From NCBI GenBank assembly GCA_009823395.1, contig CM020503.1, positions 5,922,501 through 5,986,500 of the forward strand: a DNA stretch of 64,000 nt, in the 5' to 3' direction. Under the pieces are notes generated by a model that did not search any database, had not been told where the DNA came from, and was given only the letters and a program-made list of their open reading frames with translations. This document shows, in pieces, positions 47,951 through 59,931 of this stretch. Positions within the stretch are counted from its first letter, which is position 1; each line of letters begins with the position of its first letter. The translations under genes were made by a program, and so were the position numbers. The DNA comes from Thamnaconus septentrionalis. Lineage: Eukaryota > Chordata > Actinopteri > Tetraodontiformes > Monacanthidae.

Positions 47951-49170
47951 GTTGTTATGAAAACATCGCGTTCAGGCGCTGAAAGACGCTGCAGCTATGA
48001 AAAGCACGCGGCAAAAAAAAGACGGCCCGGATTAAAAATGCAGCGCACGTCACGCAACTCCATAAACTCGCTGTGAATATTCCCCCTTCTGAAACTCTGC
48101 CACAAACCGGAGGCCCGGCCCACTCTCTCTCCGACAGCAGAGCACGGAAAACAAAGACAGGATTCTCTGCCGCTCCTGCTTTTGTGGCGCATTCAAGTGA
48201 TGCCAGCTCAATTAGAGGCCTAAATGCCAAGACTCGGAATGGGGAGGGATGAAAAGATGAGCAGAGATGGAGGGAGATTAAGAGGGAGAGGACGGAGGAC
48301 AATGAGGACACGAGGCGGCGGCAGGGAGGAGGAGGAGAGAAGACAAGTAGGCCATGAGAGGGACATAGAGTTGATGGAGTGTGAGGAGAATCTCCTTGAG
48401 GAAATGGGTAATGGCAAGCAGGAACAGGTAAATAGGAGGGGAGAGGGGCCATAAAATGCAAAAAAGCAAAGGAAGGGCGAAAGGAAAGGGTCTTGGCGCC
48501 GCTAGGAGGTGTGCAAAGAGAGAGACGTGGACTGGAAGAACAGCCTCGTCCACGGCCGACCACGCACGCAGGCGTGCCAGATGAATAACAACCTCTGAGA
48601 CCAACAACACGTTGGCCGATTGGAAGCTTGAGGAAAAGTCCCATCAAAGGTCGTGGCTAGGAAACGCTGTGACGCAGCAAATGTGACTCCTCTTGTTCTC
48701 GGTGTGGACGACACGTGCAAAAAGTCCTGCTAGCAATGAAAGCTAGCGGCACGGCTCAGGTTACGATTTCTAATAAAACAAATCACAAATGCATAAAGCG
48801 TCTCAAAACGTTTCATCCTTTCCTTTCCCCCCCCTTCATTGCTGCATGAAGAGAAGTCATCAAGACTCATCAGCGCTGAAAACACTGGCTCGGAACCACT
48901 TAACCTCCTGATCCGCTACGTGTCTCGTCTTGCTGTGGCTTGAACCCACTCAGCCGCCTCAGTGCTGCGGTGTGTCTCACACTGGAGCCAGCGCCGCAGT
49001 CGGCACCGGCGTCGAAACCAGAAACACATGCTGCGACCAAAATAATCCCCTCTAATTGAACACCAACAAAACAACACCGTGTCTCAGATCTCACGCTGAC
49101 GGCGGGGAGGAGGGGGCGGAGGGGAGAAAAAAAACAACTAACAACAATATTTCTCCAGCAAAACCAAACT
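47951..49170. other. Non-coding sequence, no gene seen
   Basis: Purine-rich plus strand at 48235-48500 produces a long Ser/Pro/Leu-rich open frame on the minus strand (47955-48647), which I regard as compositional. Confidence 0.45.
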
Positions 49171-49469
49171 GGGGGTGAGAGACCCCCCCCCTCCTTCCCC
49201 ACTCCCCTACCCTACCTCCTCCCAATCCCGAGCCCTCTCCTTAACATCTCAATCATCCTTAACAAAACAGCTCTTTGCTCACTGCGGTGCCAACCCTAAT
49301 CACTTCCCGCAGCACCAGGTGGTTCTCATTGACTCGCAGGGGCCCCGGCTCCTCGGTGAGATGCTTCGCCAGAGGAAATTGGTCCGTCTGCGCGCATTAA
49401 TGGCTTGCGAGACTCCGTCGAATGGAGCTGCGACGGCGCTGGACTTTGTTCAGGCGTGTCCAGGAACAG

Positions 49470-49496
49470 CTGCTGCTGCTGCTGCTGCTGCTGCTG
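49470..49496. repeat. (CTG)9 trinucleotide array
   Basis: Nine CTG units, CAG on the rara strand. Confidence 0.95.
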
Positions 49497-50054
49497 CGGT
49501 GTGCGCTCGCTGTGGCGTCCAGAGAAACAACTGGAAACACCCTCCTCTTCGCTGCTGCTCTGCGTGGAAACGGGCGGTGGAGGCTGAGGAATCCGTGGAT
49601 TCTCATTCATGCCCTCTGCTCACGGGCTGCGCAGACTTTCTTCCACTAATGACCAGGATGAAAGAGAAGTCTTAATCAAACCGAGCATCTCATCTGTGCT
49701 AATAAGGAGCAGAGGAGGACTCCTGGAATGGCTCCCCCGGTGGCGTCTACGTGTGTGAAGCAGCAGAACGGGACTATTTTTTTTTTTTTGTAATGACGTG
49801 ACTCCAGAATTGCACTGAAAAGGCTGCGACTCCAGAAAGTACTAAGTTCAGCGCTGTCGGGCACCTTCGACCTGTTAGCGTGAGCAGTGAGGCGCAACGG
49901 CTCTACGCCAGAGTCGCGGGAACAGCAGGAGGCGGCGATAATTAAAGACTTCACATAAGACGTGATGTGACTTAATGTAGTTTGCTCAAATGGAACGGAA
50001 AACCTAAAAAAATCTGACCTGTCTTCGTGTTTTTACTTCTTACAACGAGAAACT

Positions 50055-50130
50055 AAAGAGTGAAGGTGGCCTAGCGGTAGAGTGTCCTAGGTCCCATCTC
50101 CAACCAGGTCACACCAAGAATGCAGCCTCA
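50055..50130 (+). repeat. Possible tRNA-derived SINE remnant
   Basis: TGGCCTAGCGGTAGAG fits the RNA polymerase III A box (TRGCNNAGYNGG). The expected B box about 40 bp later (AGGTCCCATCTCC region) is degraded. Confidence 0.3.
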
Positions 50131-50301
50131 AGGGTCGCTCCTTGGGTCATCCTTGTGCCGATGCAAGTTAACTGCAATATTTCCATTGAAACACATAAAA
50201 GAAAAATGGACTTGATATGTTTTTGCTAACTTGTGATCTCACACAGTGATACGTCCTGCTCTTGTCCAGAGTTTTTTTCCCGTATTATTTGAAATCTAAA
50301 C

Positions 50302-50375
50302 TGGGGCTGCAACTAATGATTATTCTTTTTGTCGACTAATCTATTGATTATTGTTTCGATTAGTCAATTCGTCAT
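50302..50375 (+). repeat. Fragment of a common teleost repeat (GGGCTGCAACTAA...)
   Basis: GGGGCTGCAACTAATGATTA, followed by GTCGACTAATCTATTGATTA and CGATTAGTCAATTCG. I recall this opening as the terminus of an abundant fish DNA-transposon-like repeat. The rest was not identified; AT-rich sequence continues to about 50570. Confidence 0.6.
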
Positions 50376-50699
50376 GATTATCTTATTTATTTTCACCACC
50401 TTTTTTGGACTTAACCTAACTTGCTTAAATGTTCACACCTCTGTTATGCTGTTGTACTCTGACGCTTTTAAACAAATATATCAAAGTAATGACACACAAA
50501 GCAATTATCTGTGGCATCGTTCACACAGGTATATTAATTCACTATTTAAAGTTTATTTGCAATGTTCATTTTCCATCCGTGCCTCTCGCGCGATAGCTGT
50601 CCAGCTGAATTTTCCGCATCGTTGCTGCAAGTCCTGCACAGGTGGAGCTGAAAGGCAGCGCAAACACATCAGCTTTAATCCAGGGGTTGGTTTGCTGCG

Positions 50700-51030
50700 C
50701 TGCACGCTCTTAATCTGTTGAATAACTCGCCCGGGCCGGCCATGTATCCCCGCCGCTTAGCCCCATCCCGGGCAGATGAATTGAAGCCTCCTCTCCCTCG
50801 CCACCAGCAGCCTTTCATCGCCCCCAGGCTCCCCCTGTCTCGGACCACAGCGCTAACCGGCGGAGCCTGATTTGATTTAAATGTCAAGACGGATTCCGCA
50901 ATACAGTTATCTTCCAAATTATAAGCTATTAAAGGGCCTAAGCACTGTGCCTCCTTCCTCCACTAACTAATCAGCGGCTGAATTCATCATCTCGCAGAGC
51001 GGGGGCATAATTTGTCGGCGGGGCTGGGCG
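50700..51030. promoter_or_regulatory. Candidate conserved non-coding block
   Basis: Repeat-free complex sequence with CCCGGGCCGGCCATG, GCAGATGAATTGAAGCC, CTGATTTGATTTAAATGTC, CTATTAAAGGGCC and AACTAATCAGCGGCTGAATT. No coding signature. Conservation untested. Confidence 0.35.
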
Positions 51031-51639
51031 GCTTCCCCCTTTGCTCTGCCTCTTCTCTTTCTCTGTGTGTGTGTGTGTGTGTGTATCACGCCCCGTGCAG
51101 AGGGGCACAGCCACGAGTGTGTGTGATGTGTGATCAGTGCAATGTGCAAGCTGTGCGAGCTGTGTGAGGAGGTGCGTGCGCCTGCGATTCTCCAGAGGCA
51201 GCTGGTTGGGCGCTGCGGGCCGGAGGCACATTAAAGTGAAAATGAGAGTGCGTGTGAGGAGAGTCGGAAAAGGAGGACGGGGGCTCGCTCATTTTGGACG
51301 AGGCCGCTGGTGTTCCACCTGCGGCATACTAAACCTGAGCTGGAGGCCTTCTGCTCGCCCTCCTCCGGATTCACCTGCTGTCTTTCTTGGAGTCGTCTTC
51401 TCTTCCCAAACGTCTCCTGCTGCAGTTCTCCCTTCCCTCTCCGGTCCTCACACATTTTCACCTTTGCTCTCTCACACGCATCACTCTGAGGAATTAAACG
51501 TTTACCCGCTTGAGTAGAACAGCTGTTGCATAAATCGTTCTTGTCTGTGCATTAAATGTGATGTCTGTAACTTTAGTTATCTCTGAGATGACATCTTACA
51601 TGTGCATCCTGTCTCTGTTTGTATTGTGTCAACAGTTAT

Positions 51640-51843
51640 ATGGAATCCCTGCGATGACGTATTGCATGTCCTTGTTGTTATGTGATGTCTACATATGACT
51701 GAATGTTTAATTGTATTATTTATTGGGGACTACGGATGGAATTTAGCGGGCAAGCTAACTCAGGTATATTTACATGTCTAGAGTCCTCTGTATTGTGAAC
51801 ATGTGCATGAATGCACACTGTCCCGTCTAAATAAACAATAAAG
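51640..51843 (+). repeat. 3' end of a teleost LINE (remnant)
   Basis: GATGACGTATTGCATGTCCT, GTGATGTCTACATATGACTG, GGGGACTACGGATGGAATTT, AGCTAACTCAGGTATATTTA and CTGTCCCGTCTAAATAAAC, ending AATAAAG. This succession is typical of the 3' terminus of a common fish non-LTR retrotransposon; the family name is not certain. Confidence 0.6.
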
Positions 51844-52389
51844 TGAAACTGAAACTCATGATCGGAATCCTTAGCTTTGCTGTTTGGGCTGTGGTGGGGA
51901 GCAACATATGCTAAATATCATATTGCAATTTCATCAGCTGGGATTAGTCAGAACAGAACGCGAGTGAGAAGCTGCAAATATCTGTGCTATCTGCGGGAAA
52001 TCTGCAGATATCTGAAAGCAGGATGCTAATGTAGCATAGCATCGTAAAAATACCCGTTTACAATAAAAGTACAGTAAGACACAGTATACAGGAGATGCGC
52101 ACTATGCTAGAAGTCCGACACTGTAAGTTGCCCAGTTTTAAATAAACGCCTCACCCGTGGTGCCATTGCATCAGAATCACCTTCATCGCTGTCATCATCC
52201 TCAGTCATCGTCACCAAGACGGGGACCAAAACAACGCGACTGCAACAGTTGCTTCATCCAGTCAAGAGCTTTCTTTGTGCCTTTGAGGGACTGACTGTCT
52301 GTGTGTCTTTCACATTTTTCCTTTCTTCACTGTATCCGTTCAGGCCTCCTCTCCCTCACACACACACACACGCACACACACTTATATCA

Positions 52390-52760
52390 GGGTCTGACTT
52401 CATACCTCTGCTGGCCGTTTGTGATCAGGAGCCTGGCCGATGTGCATTAGGGCCCCTGCCGTACGGCCTTGCATTATAGATTGCACTATAAATAGCCGCC
52501 GTGCGTCCTGTAAAAGCTTTTTATTACGCTGACATACCGCTCGATCAATGTAAGGCCCTTGCGAAAAATCTAATTACCAAAATGACCGGGGCTGAAAAAA
52601 GATATATATGTATTCTCGAGTAATCAGGCAAACTGAGGGCCAAGCAGCGGTTTTGACCAACGAGGTTTCGCAAGGACTCTTAACAAAATAAATAGTCCAT
52701 TTTAAGCGCGAGGAACGAGAGGTAATTAGGATGTGGGGAGTCGGAGAGGAGATAGTGCAC
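52390..52760. promoter_or_regulatory. Candidate conserved non-coding block
   Basis: Complex sequence with GCATTATAGATTGCACTATA, CTTTTTATTACGCTGACATA, CTCGATCAATGTAAGG, AAAATCTAATTACC and GAGAGGTAATTAGG: several homeodomain-like ATTA/TTAT cores. A plus-strand TATAAATA (52487-52494) is also present. Conservation untested. Confidence 0.35.
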
Positions 52761-53114
52761 AAAATAAATGAGGAGTGCTGGGTGATCCCGTCAGAATGAC
52801 AGCAACACACCGTTTAAAATGAGCAGTTGGACGTCCTCTTTGCTGCGCACATAACGTGCAGCTGCGCAGCTTCTGTCATTCAGCAGTTTTATCACACAGG
52901 CATACGGCAGATAAACAGCACAGCCGACCAGGACGGAACTGAAACTTTAGGCAGCAAGAATTCAGAAGACCAAAGACCTTCGTATGAAGCGCAGCTGTCG
53001 AAGAGTGGAAGAAAAAAAAAGAGTGGAGTCCACGTAAAAAAAAAAAAAGGAGAAAAAAGACTTGGAGAAAGAGAAGGAGGAGGCTTGGGCGTCATTTCTC
53101 TCTCTGTCAGCCCC

Positions 53115-53190
53115 CACCACCACCTCCTCTAAAACCATGCCCTCCCCCTCCCCCCCTCCCCAACCCACCCACCCACCCACCCAACCCCCT
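53115..53190. repeat. C-rich low-complexity tract
   Basis: CCACCACC, CCCCTCCCC and (CCCA)n units in succession. Confidence 0.85.
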
Positions 53191-53784
53191 GAGATGTGGA
53201 TGCTTCGCGGGGACAATTACAGACTGACACTTCATCATGGGCCGCGCGACAGGCGCTGACGGCCCTCGTCCAAACAAATGATGCTGGGGTCGAGGTTGTG
53301 GGCCTGCCTCTGAGTCTGCCCGCCCGGAGCCCTGCAGCAGGGCCCTGCGCTGCATTAGCAAGCTGCACACACACACACAGACACATACAAAAAGGCGGCT
53401 ACATTAAAAGAGACTCCTCTCCGCCAACCACCTCCTTCTTTTAAGAAAAACACATTTATCAGCAGTGGGGGATGGTGGGTGGGTGGCTGGGGCCTTTGAC
53501 AGAAGTGTGGAAGGTGGGTGGAGGGGATGAGGGCGGGGGTGGGCGGGCGGGGGTGGGCTACAGTACTGTCAAAGCCCATCCCCCTCAGGCAGGGAGAGAG
53601 CTCTTCATCTGCGAGGCAACTGTGCAACGCCGCGTTCCAAACACACACAAACGCACTGAACTTCTTCACCCGTCTCGTGTGATCGGACGATCGGGAACAA
53701 GCTGCAGCCTTGAAAAAAAAAAAAAAAAAAAGCCACAAGGAGTCAGCGAGCCATTGGGACAGTGACACAGGTGTGTATCTTTGT

Positions 53785-54252
53785 AGCTGTGTTACCAATA
53801 CCCCTAGAATTCCGCAAAACCTAAATATCGCAAAAAAAACTGGTAATGGAAACACCTGAACTTTAAAAAACCTCTCAAATATGGCTAAAAGCTTTTGGTG
53901 CTCTCGTGAGGTGGTTTTTCAGACGTATCGATATAGCGGTGTATCGCAAAAGTGTCATGGAAACACTTTTTTTGCATTTACGGACATGTATGGAGTCACA
54001 TGACCAGTTCACATCAAGTGAAAATGCCAAACATTTTTTACAAGTCATCAAAGAGAAAAATATGACAAACATTCTCAACAGCAAACAAAAACAAACAAAC
54101 AAAAATCAAATGCAAATGTATTTCTCGTAAAATCTTGCGGTACGAGATTTTACGGGAAAAAAACGCTTATGCGCTGCACACCATTCAATGGAAACACCTG
54201 CAAATCACAATTGTACTTTGTCTAAATTTTAGAAATGTAATGGAAGCGCAGC
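53785..54252. repeat. Non-autonomous inverted-repeat-ended element, copy B
   Basis: Begins AGCTGTGTTACCAATA and ends TAATGGAAGCGCAGCT, imperfect inverted termini flanked on each side by sequence in which a TA could be the target-site duplication. Interior aligns over most of its length with 27814-28314. The centre has a copy-specific (CAAA)n insertion (54080-54103). Confidence 0.7.
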
Positions 54253-54442
54253 TACTGGCACACCCAAACATACGCACACACACATCGTACGTATCGCAAG
54301 CCAAGTGATCGTCTCGCTCTTTCGCCTTGAGTGACGCTAACTTTAGATCCGCAAAGTAGGTCAACCGCTAATAGTCAAAAAAAAGGAGGGCGGCATATAT
54401 TGTTTAGAAACTGTAAAGCGAATAAAAAAAGTGGGGGAAAGA

Positions 54443-54445
<3 letters not shown>

Positions 54446-54502
<57 letters not shown>

Positions 54503-54521
54503 CGTGTGTGTGTGTGTGTGC
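54446..54521. repeat. (TG)n microsatellite with TGCG variants
   Basis: About 76 bp, with CGTGCG variants near 54499. Confidence 0.97.
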
Positions 54522-54919
54522 GGGACCTGCTGGTAGCAGTCCCTCAGCTGACAGTGTGAACCTGTGAACGAGCGAGCTGCCGCTTGTGATCTGGGCCCAT
54601 GACGCCTCGGCAGCCGCGATTCAGATCCACATCAAAGGTTTGGAATGAAAAAAAAAGAAAAAAAAAAAAAGGGGCGCTCGCCGCTCCCCCAACGGCAGAC
54701 GAGACGGCGACGCAGGCTTGGAACAAGGAAACATCAATCCAGGCGGGACGTGGTGCTTTATTCCGGGGTACTGGCACGTTTGGGGGCGGGCTGCTAACGC
54801 AGGTGCCGTCGTTTCGTTCTGTGTCCCACCACCGCAGCGTTTCAGGTTTGCATCCGGCCCCCCCAACACCCACGGCTCTGGTATTCCCAGAGAAGTCGAC
54901 GACGAGCATTGTTTTGCTC

Positions 54920-55460
54920 CACTGTTTCGTATTATCGCGTCCTTTTCATTCATGCCCGCGGCGTTTTACCCTCTATTGGCAGGCGGGCTTGATAAATGTG
55001 TTTATGACATTTCTCGCCCGCTGTAAAAAACAAAAAAAAACAACCCAATGCATAAGCCAGCGTGTAAGATGAATAGAAAGGGAAGCTGCGAGGGGTGGGC
55101 TACAGATGAAGGGCAGGGGGAGGGAGCCATACGTCAGGGCGGCGAGGCCCTTGAGAACGCTTTCAATCTTTCCGTCGATATCCGAGCGCGCCGGCCCGTC
55201 CACGGCGTCATTAAAAAAAGGGGACGCCAGCGCTGTTTATTTATCATAAGGACACATGGCTGACAGCTTCCTGTAAACAAGCCGTGTGTTTATGCATGTG
55301 TCTGCGCTCGCACAAGCCTCCGCCGGCGTTATCAGTTAAAATGGATGGCTGCTGGCTCGGCGGCGGCGGCGGCGTCCAGCCAGCTCGCTGACAATGGCTG
55401 TTAGGAATCGTCTCAGGGACGGCCAATGAGTTTGTTTAACACATACAGAGAGAGAAAATA
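54920..55460. promoter_or_regulatory. Candidate conserved non-coding block
   Basis: Apart from an A-rich run (55026-55040), complex sequence with CTTTCAATCTTTCCGTCGAT, CGGCGTCATTAAAAAAAGG, GCGCTGTTTATTTATCATAA and GGCGTTATCAGTTAAAATGG. (CGG)n-like run at 55359-55372. Conservation untested. Confidence 0.3.
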
Positions 55461-55639
55461 CACCTTTTTCCATATTTAAAAGGCAGAGGTGTGAAAAAAT
55501 AAACTGTCGGGATGATGTTTTATGACTTTAATCACCTCCTTTGTCACGAGGCCTTATCACACGCAGAGGACAAGAAGTGCATGTCATGGCGTCCCCGCGA
55601 ATTTGTGCAAATGACAAAAATTCCAAACGTCACCAGCGG

Positions 55640-55672
55640 CAAAACAACAACACCACCACCACCACCACCACC
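55640..55672. repeat. (CAA)n(CAC)n short array
   Basis: AACAACAACA followed by CCA repeats. Confidence 0.85.
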
Positions 55673-56189
55673 AGACACCGAAAGGTTAACGGCCACGTAT
55701 TTCGAAATCTCGGACGCTTGGCAGCTTCCTGGTTGGCGCAAACTGACCGACTATGCGGGCCAGCAGCCCAGATTAGCCTGTCTGCTCGCAGATAAGCTAA
55801 ATATAAACAACTGTTAACCAACAGCTGGGTCCACTCAGGCTGTCAGTCTGTCGATAGCGCTGATAATTTTAAACTCGCTGCAAGAAAAGTCCCGCCGTGG
55901 ATCAGGAACTCGTGGCATTTCCGTCCCGCTCAAAACAAACCCCGGCGCGTCAGCGACCATCAGGAAATAGCAGGTGATTGTTGTTGTTGTTGTTTTTCTT
56001 TGCATGCCTTTTTTTGTACAGCCCGACCGACCCACAGAGGAAGACAAATGGCTGCGCCTGACATTTAGGTTTCGTGCGGTAATGGACGTTGACCTGCTGG
56101 GGTCAGGCCTGCCAGCCAGGCAACGCAGGGGCCCGATTCCTGCGCAGGGCCTCATCGCTGAAACCAGACACTAGCAAAACAGAGCTGGG

Positions 56190-56199
56190 CACACACACG

Positions 56200-56259
<60 letters not shown>
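56190..56259. repeat. (CA)n microsatellite
   Basis: About 70 bp of CA with ACGC variants at the start. Confidence 0.97.
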
Positions 56260-56261
<2 letters not shown>

Positions 56262-56780
56262 TAATCACTCACTCACTCAGATGAGGAAAAAAAAGAGAGA
56301 GAGAGAGACACAAGAGGGGCATGGGGCGTCACACAGGTCGGACCACAGAGGTGGGGTGTCACTCCAGACAGGAGGCAGACGTTCGCTGCGTGGAATTGTG
56401 CAGCGAGTGCTGGAAAAAAAAAATTTTTTTTTCATTTTTTGCGTGCCCGGATGCCTGCAGTCGCTACCGCTGACACACAACAAGGAAGGCTGGGCGGCGG
56501 CGGCGGTGGAGGCCGCGAGCGCCGAGGGCTCGCCCACAACTCAGCAACAGGAGGCTACTTTATACACTGTTTGTGACAGCTTTGTGGTAATAATGGAGGC
56601 CCGGCGCCCCCCCTGCTGTGCCAAGTGGCTTGCTCAGTCAAGTGAGACTTTGCCTAAGAGAAGACAGATACACACACACACACATAGAGAGAGAAGCACA
56701 CGCACACACTCACACGGCAAGCCTCCTTCACGCCTAATGAGACCACTGGGAGAGAGGAGAGCAGGAGGCAGGGAGACGGA

Positions 56781-56829
56781 GATGAGAGAGAGAGAGAGAG
56801 AGAGGGGGAGAGAGAGAGAGAGAGAGAGG
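56781..56829. repeat. (GA)n microsatellite
   Basis: GA array with a GGGG interruption; a further array lies at 57071-57104. Confidence 0.95.
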
Positions 56830-57071
56830 ATGGGAAATGAGGACAGGCGAGGCAGCGGCAGCGGGGATGGAGAGCTGCAACACTAGAACACACAAAAAGA
56901 GAGGAAGAGAGGAAAGGAAAGTTTTTTTCGTCTTTTCGTTTTTTATTGAAGGTTTGGATTCTGTGTTGAAGGAACGGAGGCGGACAGGGAGCGAAGGGAA
57001 GACGCGATGACCTGGACTGCACCCAGAGCGGCAGAGACGGGCCTGGATTGAAAGTGAGTGAGAGAGGCACA

Positions 57072-57106
<35 letters not shown>

Positions 57107-57486
57107 GTAATAGAGAGGAAGAGGAGAGGGAGAGGTGCAGCCCCAGGCAGCGGGTGCTTATGCAATGTACACAGCATAGGGGAGCAGGGAGGTATCAAAC
57201 AGAAAGGGGTGCATATATGACTAACTCTGACACGGCGGTGCAATAGAAGAGGATGTGCAAGATGGGATGGAGGGAGGTGGGTGGAAAACGGTGAAATAAA
57301 CAACAGCGGAGTGTGAAGAGAGCAGACACTCCCCTCTGGGGGAGGAGGAGGAGGAGGAGGAGAGCGAGTACATTGGGTACCGGGGTGCACATCATCTTTT
57401 GAGCAACAATGGAGGAGAAAGGCGCTGACAAAAACATGCACCCAAAAAGGAAGAAGGAACAAAAAAACTGAAAGTTGAAACTGCCT

Positions 57487-57516
<30 letters not shown>
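57487..57516. repeat. (CAG)10 trinucleotide array
   Basis: Ten CAG units followed by CGGCAG. Confidence 0.95.
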
Positions 57517-57518
<2 letters not shown>

Positions 57519-57699
57519 GCAGCATCTGCTCACCCAGGCAGGTGCACATCCAGGGCCGGGGGATCCAGTTGGTAAGTGAGTAAATAACTAGCAGTCCAAC
57601 ATTCAAAAAAAAAAAAGGAGGCTTAAATGTCTGAGGAGAAGGAACACAGGCAGACAGACAGACAGACAGACACAGCTGAGCGTATTTTTTTTGCTTTGT

Positions 57700-58660
57700 T
57701 TTGGTTTTTTTCCGGGTTGTGCTCCTGGGAAAAGCCGGGGCCATGAATTATTAACAGGTGCTCGGACTAATGAAGTGAAGATGAGCCACTTGGCTGGCGG
57801 CCTATCGGAGCTCTGCGACCCGCTCGCGCTTGTTTTGGCCGTCTGTGGCGGCGGCGAGGCGCCCCGCCCGTGGACGGCGATCCCTTCATCCCAGAGACGT
57901 GCCGAGCAGCGAGCACGTCTGCTGGCTATTATCCCGAGGCGACGTGTATATACATCTGCCTCGGCTCCGTCAACACCGCACTTTCGTCACGCATTTCACA
58001 TACGGGAAGAGGAGAACTATGTTGGACATATGCTGCCTCTCTCATCTCGCTTCTTTTATTTGAACGCAAGGATCGTCGCATGTGTAGCCGAGAATGTTAA
58101 ACATTCTCCCCTCCCCTCTCTTTTGTGTCAGTTGGAGGAAGAGGTTGTGGGGGGGGGCAATGAGAGCAAACACCAGGGCACAGCCTCAACTTCATGCTCA
58201 CAGCTGGAAAGTTCAAGAAACGCACTTCCACCCCTGGACTGCACGTCGCCTGCCAGGAAAAAAAAAACAGAAAAGAGAAAGAAAAAGAAAATCAGGCCCC
58301 ATTTTCTATTGGACCAAGAACAAAACCGCCTAATTGTTTTCTCCTCCCCGTGATATTTGATATCACTTTTGTTATGAGAATACTGCAACTCTTGCCCCGC
58401 TCGAACGTACGGGACCCGTGTTTTTATGATTTTCTCACTGATCGGGTCCCGCGCTGAGCTCCAAGTCTGTGCAGCCCTACAGGGTGAAAAAAAAATAAAA
58501 AACCGCAAGGACTTCACACTGGCTCCGCTCTTGAATTTCAAATGCGACGCTTAGCTCAGTCGCTGCAGATAATTCGGCCCAGAGTCCGCGGTGAGAAAGT
58601 CTACATGTTTCTGTTTGAGATTTCTCCCGCCAAGTTTAAACACATTTCCCAACAAAGCTG
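57700..58660. other. Partly CpG-rich non-coding sequence, no gene seen
   Basis: CpG-dense at 57800-57960. A 220-codon open frame on the plus strand (57691-58353) contains no recognisable domain and ends in a Lys/Arg run derived from an A-rich tract (58255-58290). No firm gene call. Confidence 0.35.
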
Positions 58661-58668
58661 GACTAATG

Positions 58669-58671
<3 letters not shown>

Positions 58672-58708
<37 letters not shown>
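58672..58708. repeat. (TG)n microsatellite
   Basis: TG array of about 36 bp followed by a G-rich run. Confidence 0.96.
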
Positions 58709-58710
<2 letters not shown>

Positions 58711-59037
58711 GGAGGGGGGTGGGGGGGTACAGAGGACACGTCTGTTTTTGGCAATAAACTAAATGTCCCTGGGCCACAGTAACGACTTGTCTCCTCTCCG
58801 CCTGCCTCCTCTTTCAGCGGTCCACATGCCAATGCTAATCCCTCGCAGACCCAAAAGGAAGGCTTCGGGATTATCCCTGTGTGAGCCGGGGGAAGGCAGG
58901 ACGCTGGCAGGCACGTATCGTCTGGGTGAGTCCAAAAGCTCCAAACTGGCTGCGAACAAACTCTCCGCCGCCGCCGCCTTCCTCCCTGGGCGTACGTGAT
59001 TTTTTTGCAGCGAGGTGCCGGTGTTGCTGTTGGACGT

Positions 59038-59052
59038 TGACCCTGCTGACCA
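59038..59052 (-). promoter_or_regulatory. Nuclear-receptor DR3-like element
   Basis: Minus strand reads TGGTCA GCA GGGTCA, two near-consensus half-sites with a three-base spacer. Weak evidence. Confidence 0.2.
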
Positions 59053-59931
59053 GCAGGACTACTTCCTCCTACATGTCAACCCACAGCCCCTGCTTGCTTT
59101 GGCCCGCGCGCCGCAGCTGGGTGTAGCTGGGTGCCGCTAATGCAGCAACAAGCTAGCAAAATGAACTGATTTAAAAGGTCATGGCGTGTGTTTTTCAAGC
59201 TAGTTTCAAACATACCACAGCGCTGAAAGTTGCTCTTGTCGTGAAACGATACCTCAAGTACGAGAAAGTCCAACAATTACTTTGTCCGAACAAGTAACAC
59301 AATCGATCAATTGTGTTCATTATGTCTTCGGTTTTAAATGGATTTGTTTCAGTGAAACATGTCAAAGGAAGGAAAAATCTATGTCTGATCAAAAGAAAGA
59401 CATAAATCCATGTAACGCAATCGTTGCTGTTTCATGCATATCTCTGGACTGACAGTTGCCCTAAAACCGGAGGTTTGGTGGGATGATTTGAGTGACACGC
59501 TGCCTGGTGTTATTACTGAACACATCATTGTTTTCGGACCAATATGGCTTCTGGTGTAATAGGTACTCGCTCGAAAGAGGCGTTTGCCCGAGGCAGCTTG
59601 TACGGAAAATGAGATGATGTCATCGCACACACAGTTATGTAGACACAAACACGGAGGTGTGCTGGGACAAAGTGCACGGGCCGGGCCATAAGGAGGGTAA
59701 CGGCGGTGGAGCAACAGACGCTCGCTCGTGCGCTGCTCCAACATTCAATAAGAAGGCAATTCTCTTCTACCAGATAGACTGGACTCGTCTTTGGTCTTTG
59801 CCTGCAGGCACCAAGCCTCGCTCGGGTGTGAAAATGCTGCATTAAAATCAGTTGGCACGAGCTGTCGCACAATCGGAGAGTTGGTGATCAGTTTGAGGGG
59901 TGTGTCAACTACGACTGTGCAACCGTGAGCT

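Noticed and set aside
47955..48647. 230-codon minus-strand open frame
   Set aside because: Ser/Pro/Leu-rich translation of a purine-rich plus strand; typical of compositional open frames.
50055..50130. A functional tRNA gene
   Set aside because: Only an A-box-like sequence is present; the B box and cloverleaf arms are not, so at most a SINE remnant.
57691..58353. 220-codon plus-strand open frame
   Set aside because: No family resemblance; ends in an A-rich Lys run. High CpG composition reduces stop codons and explains the length.
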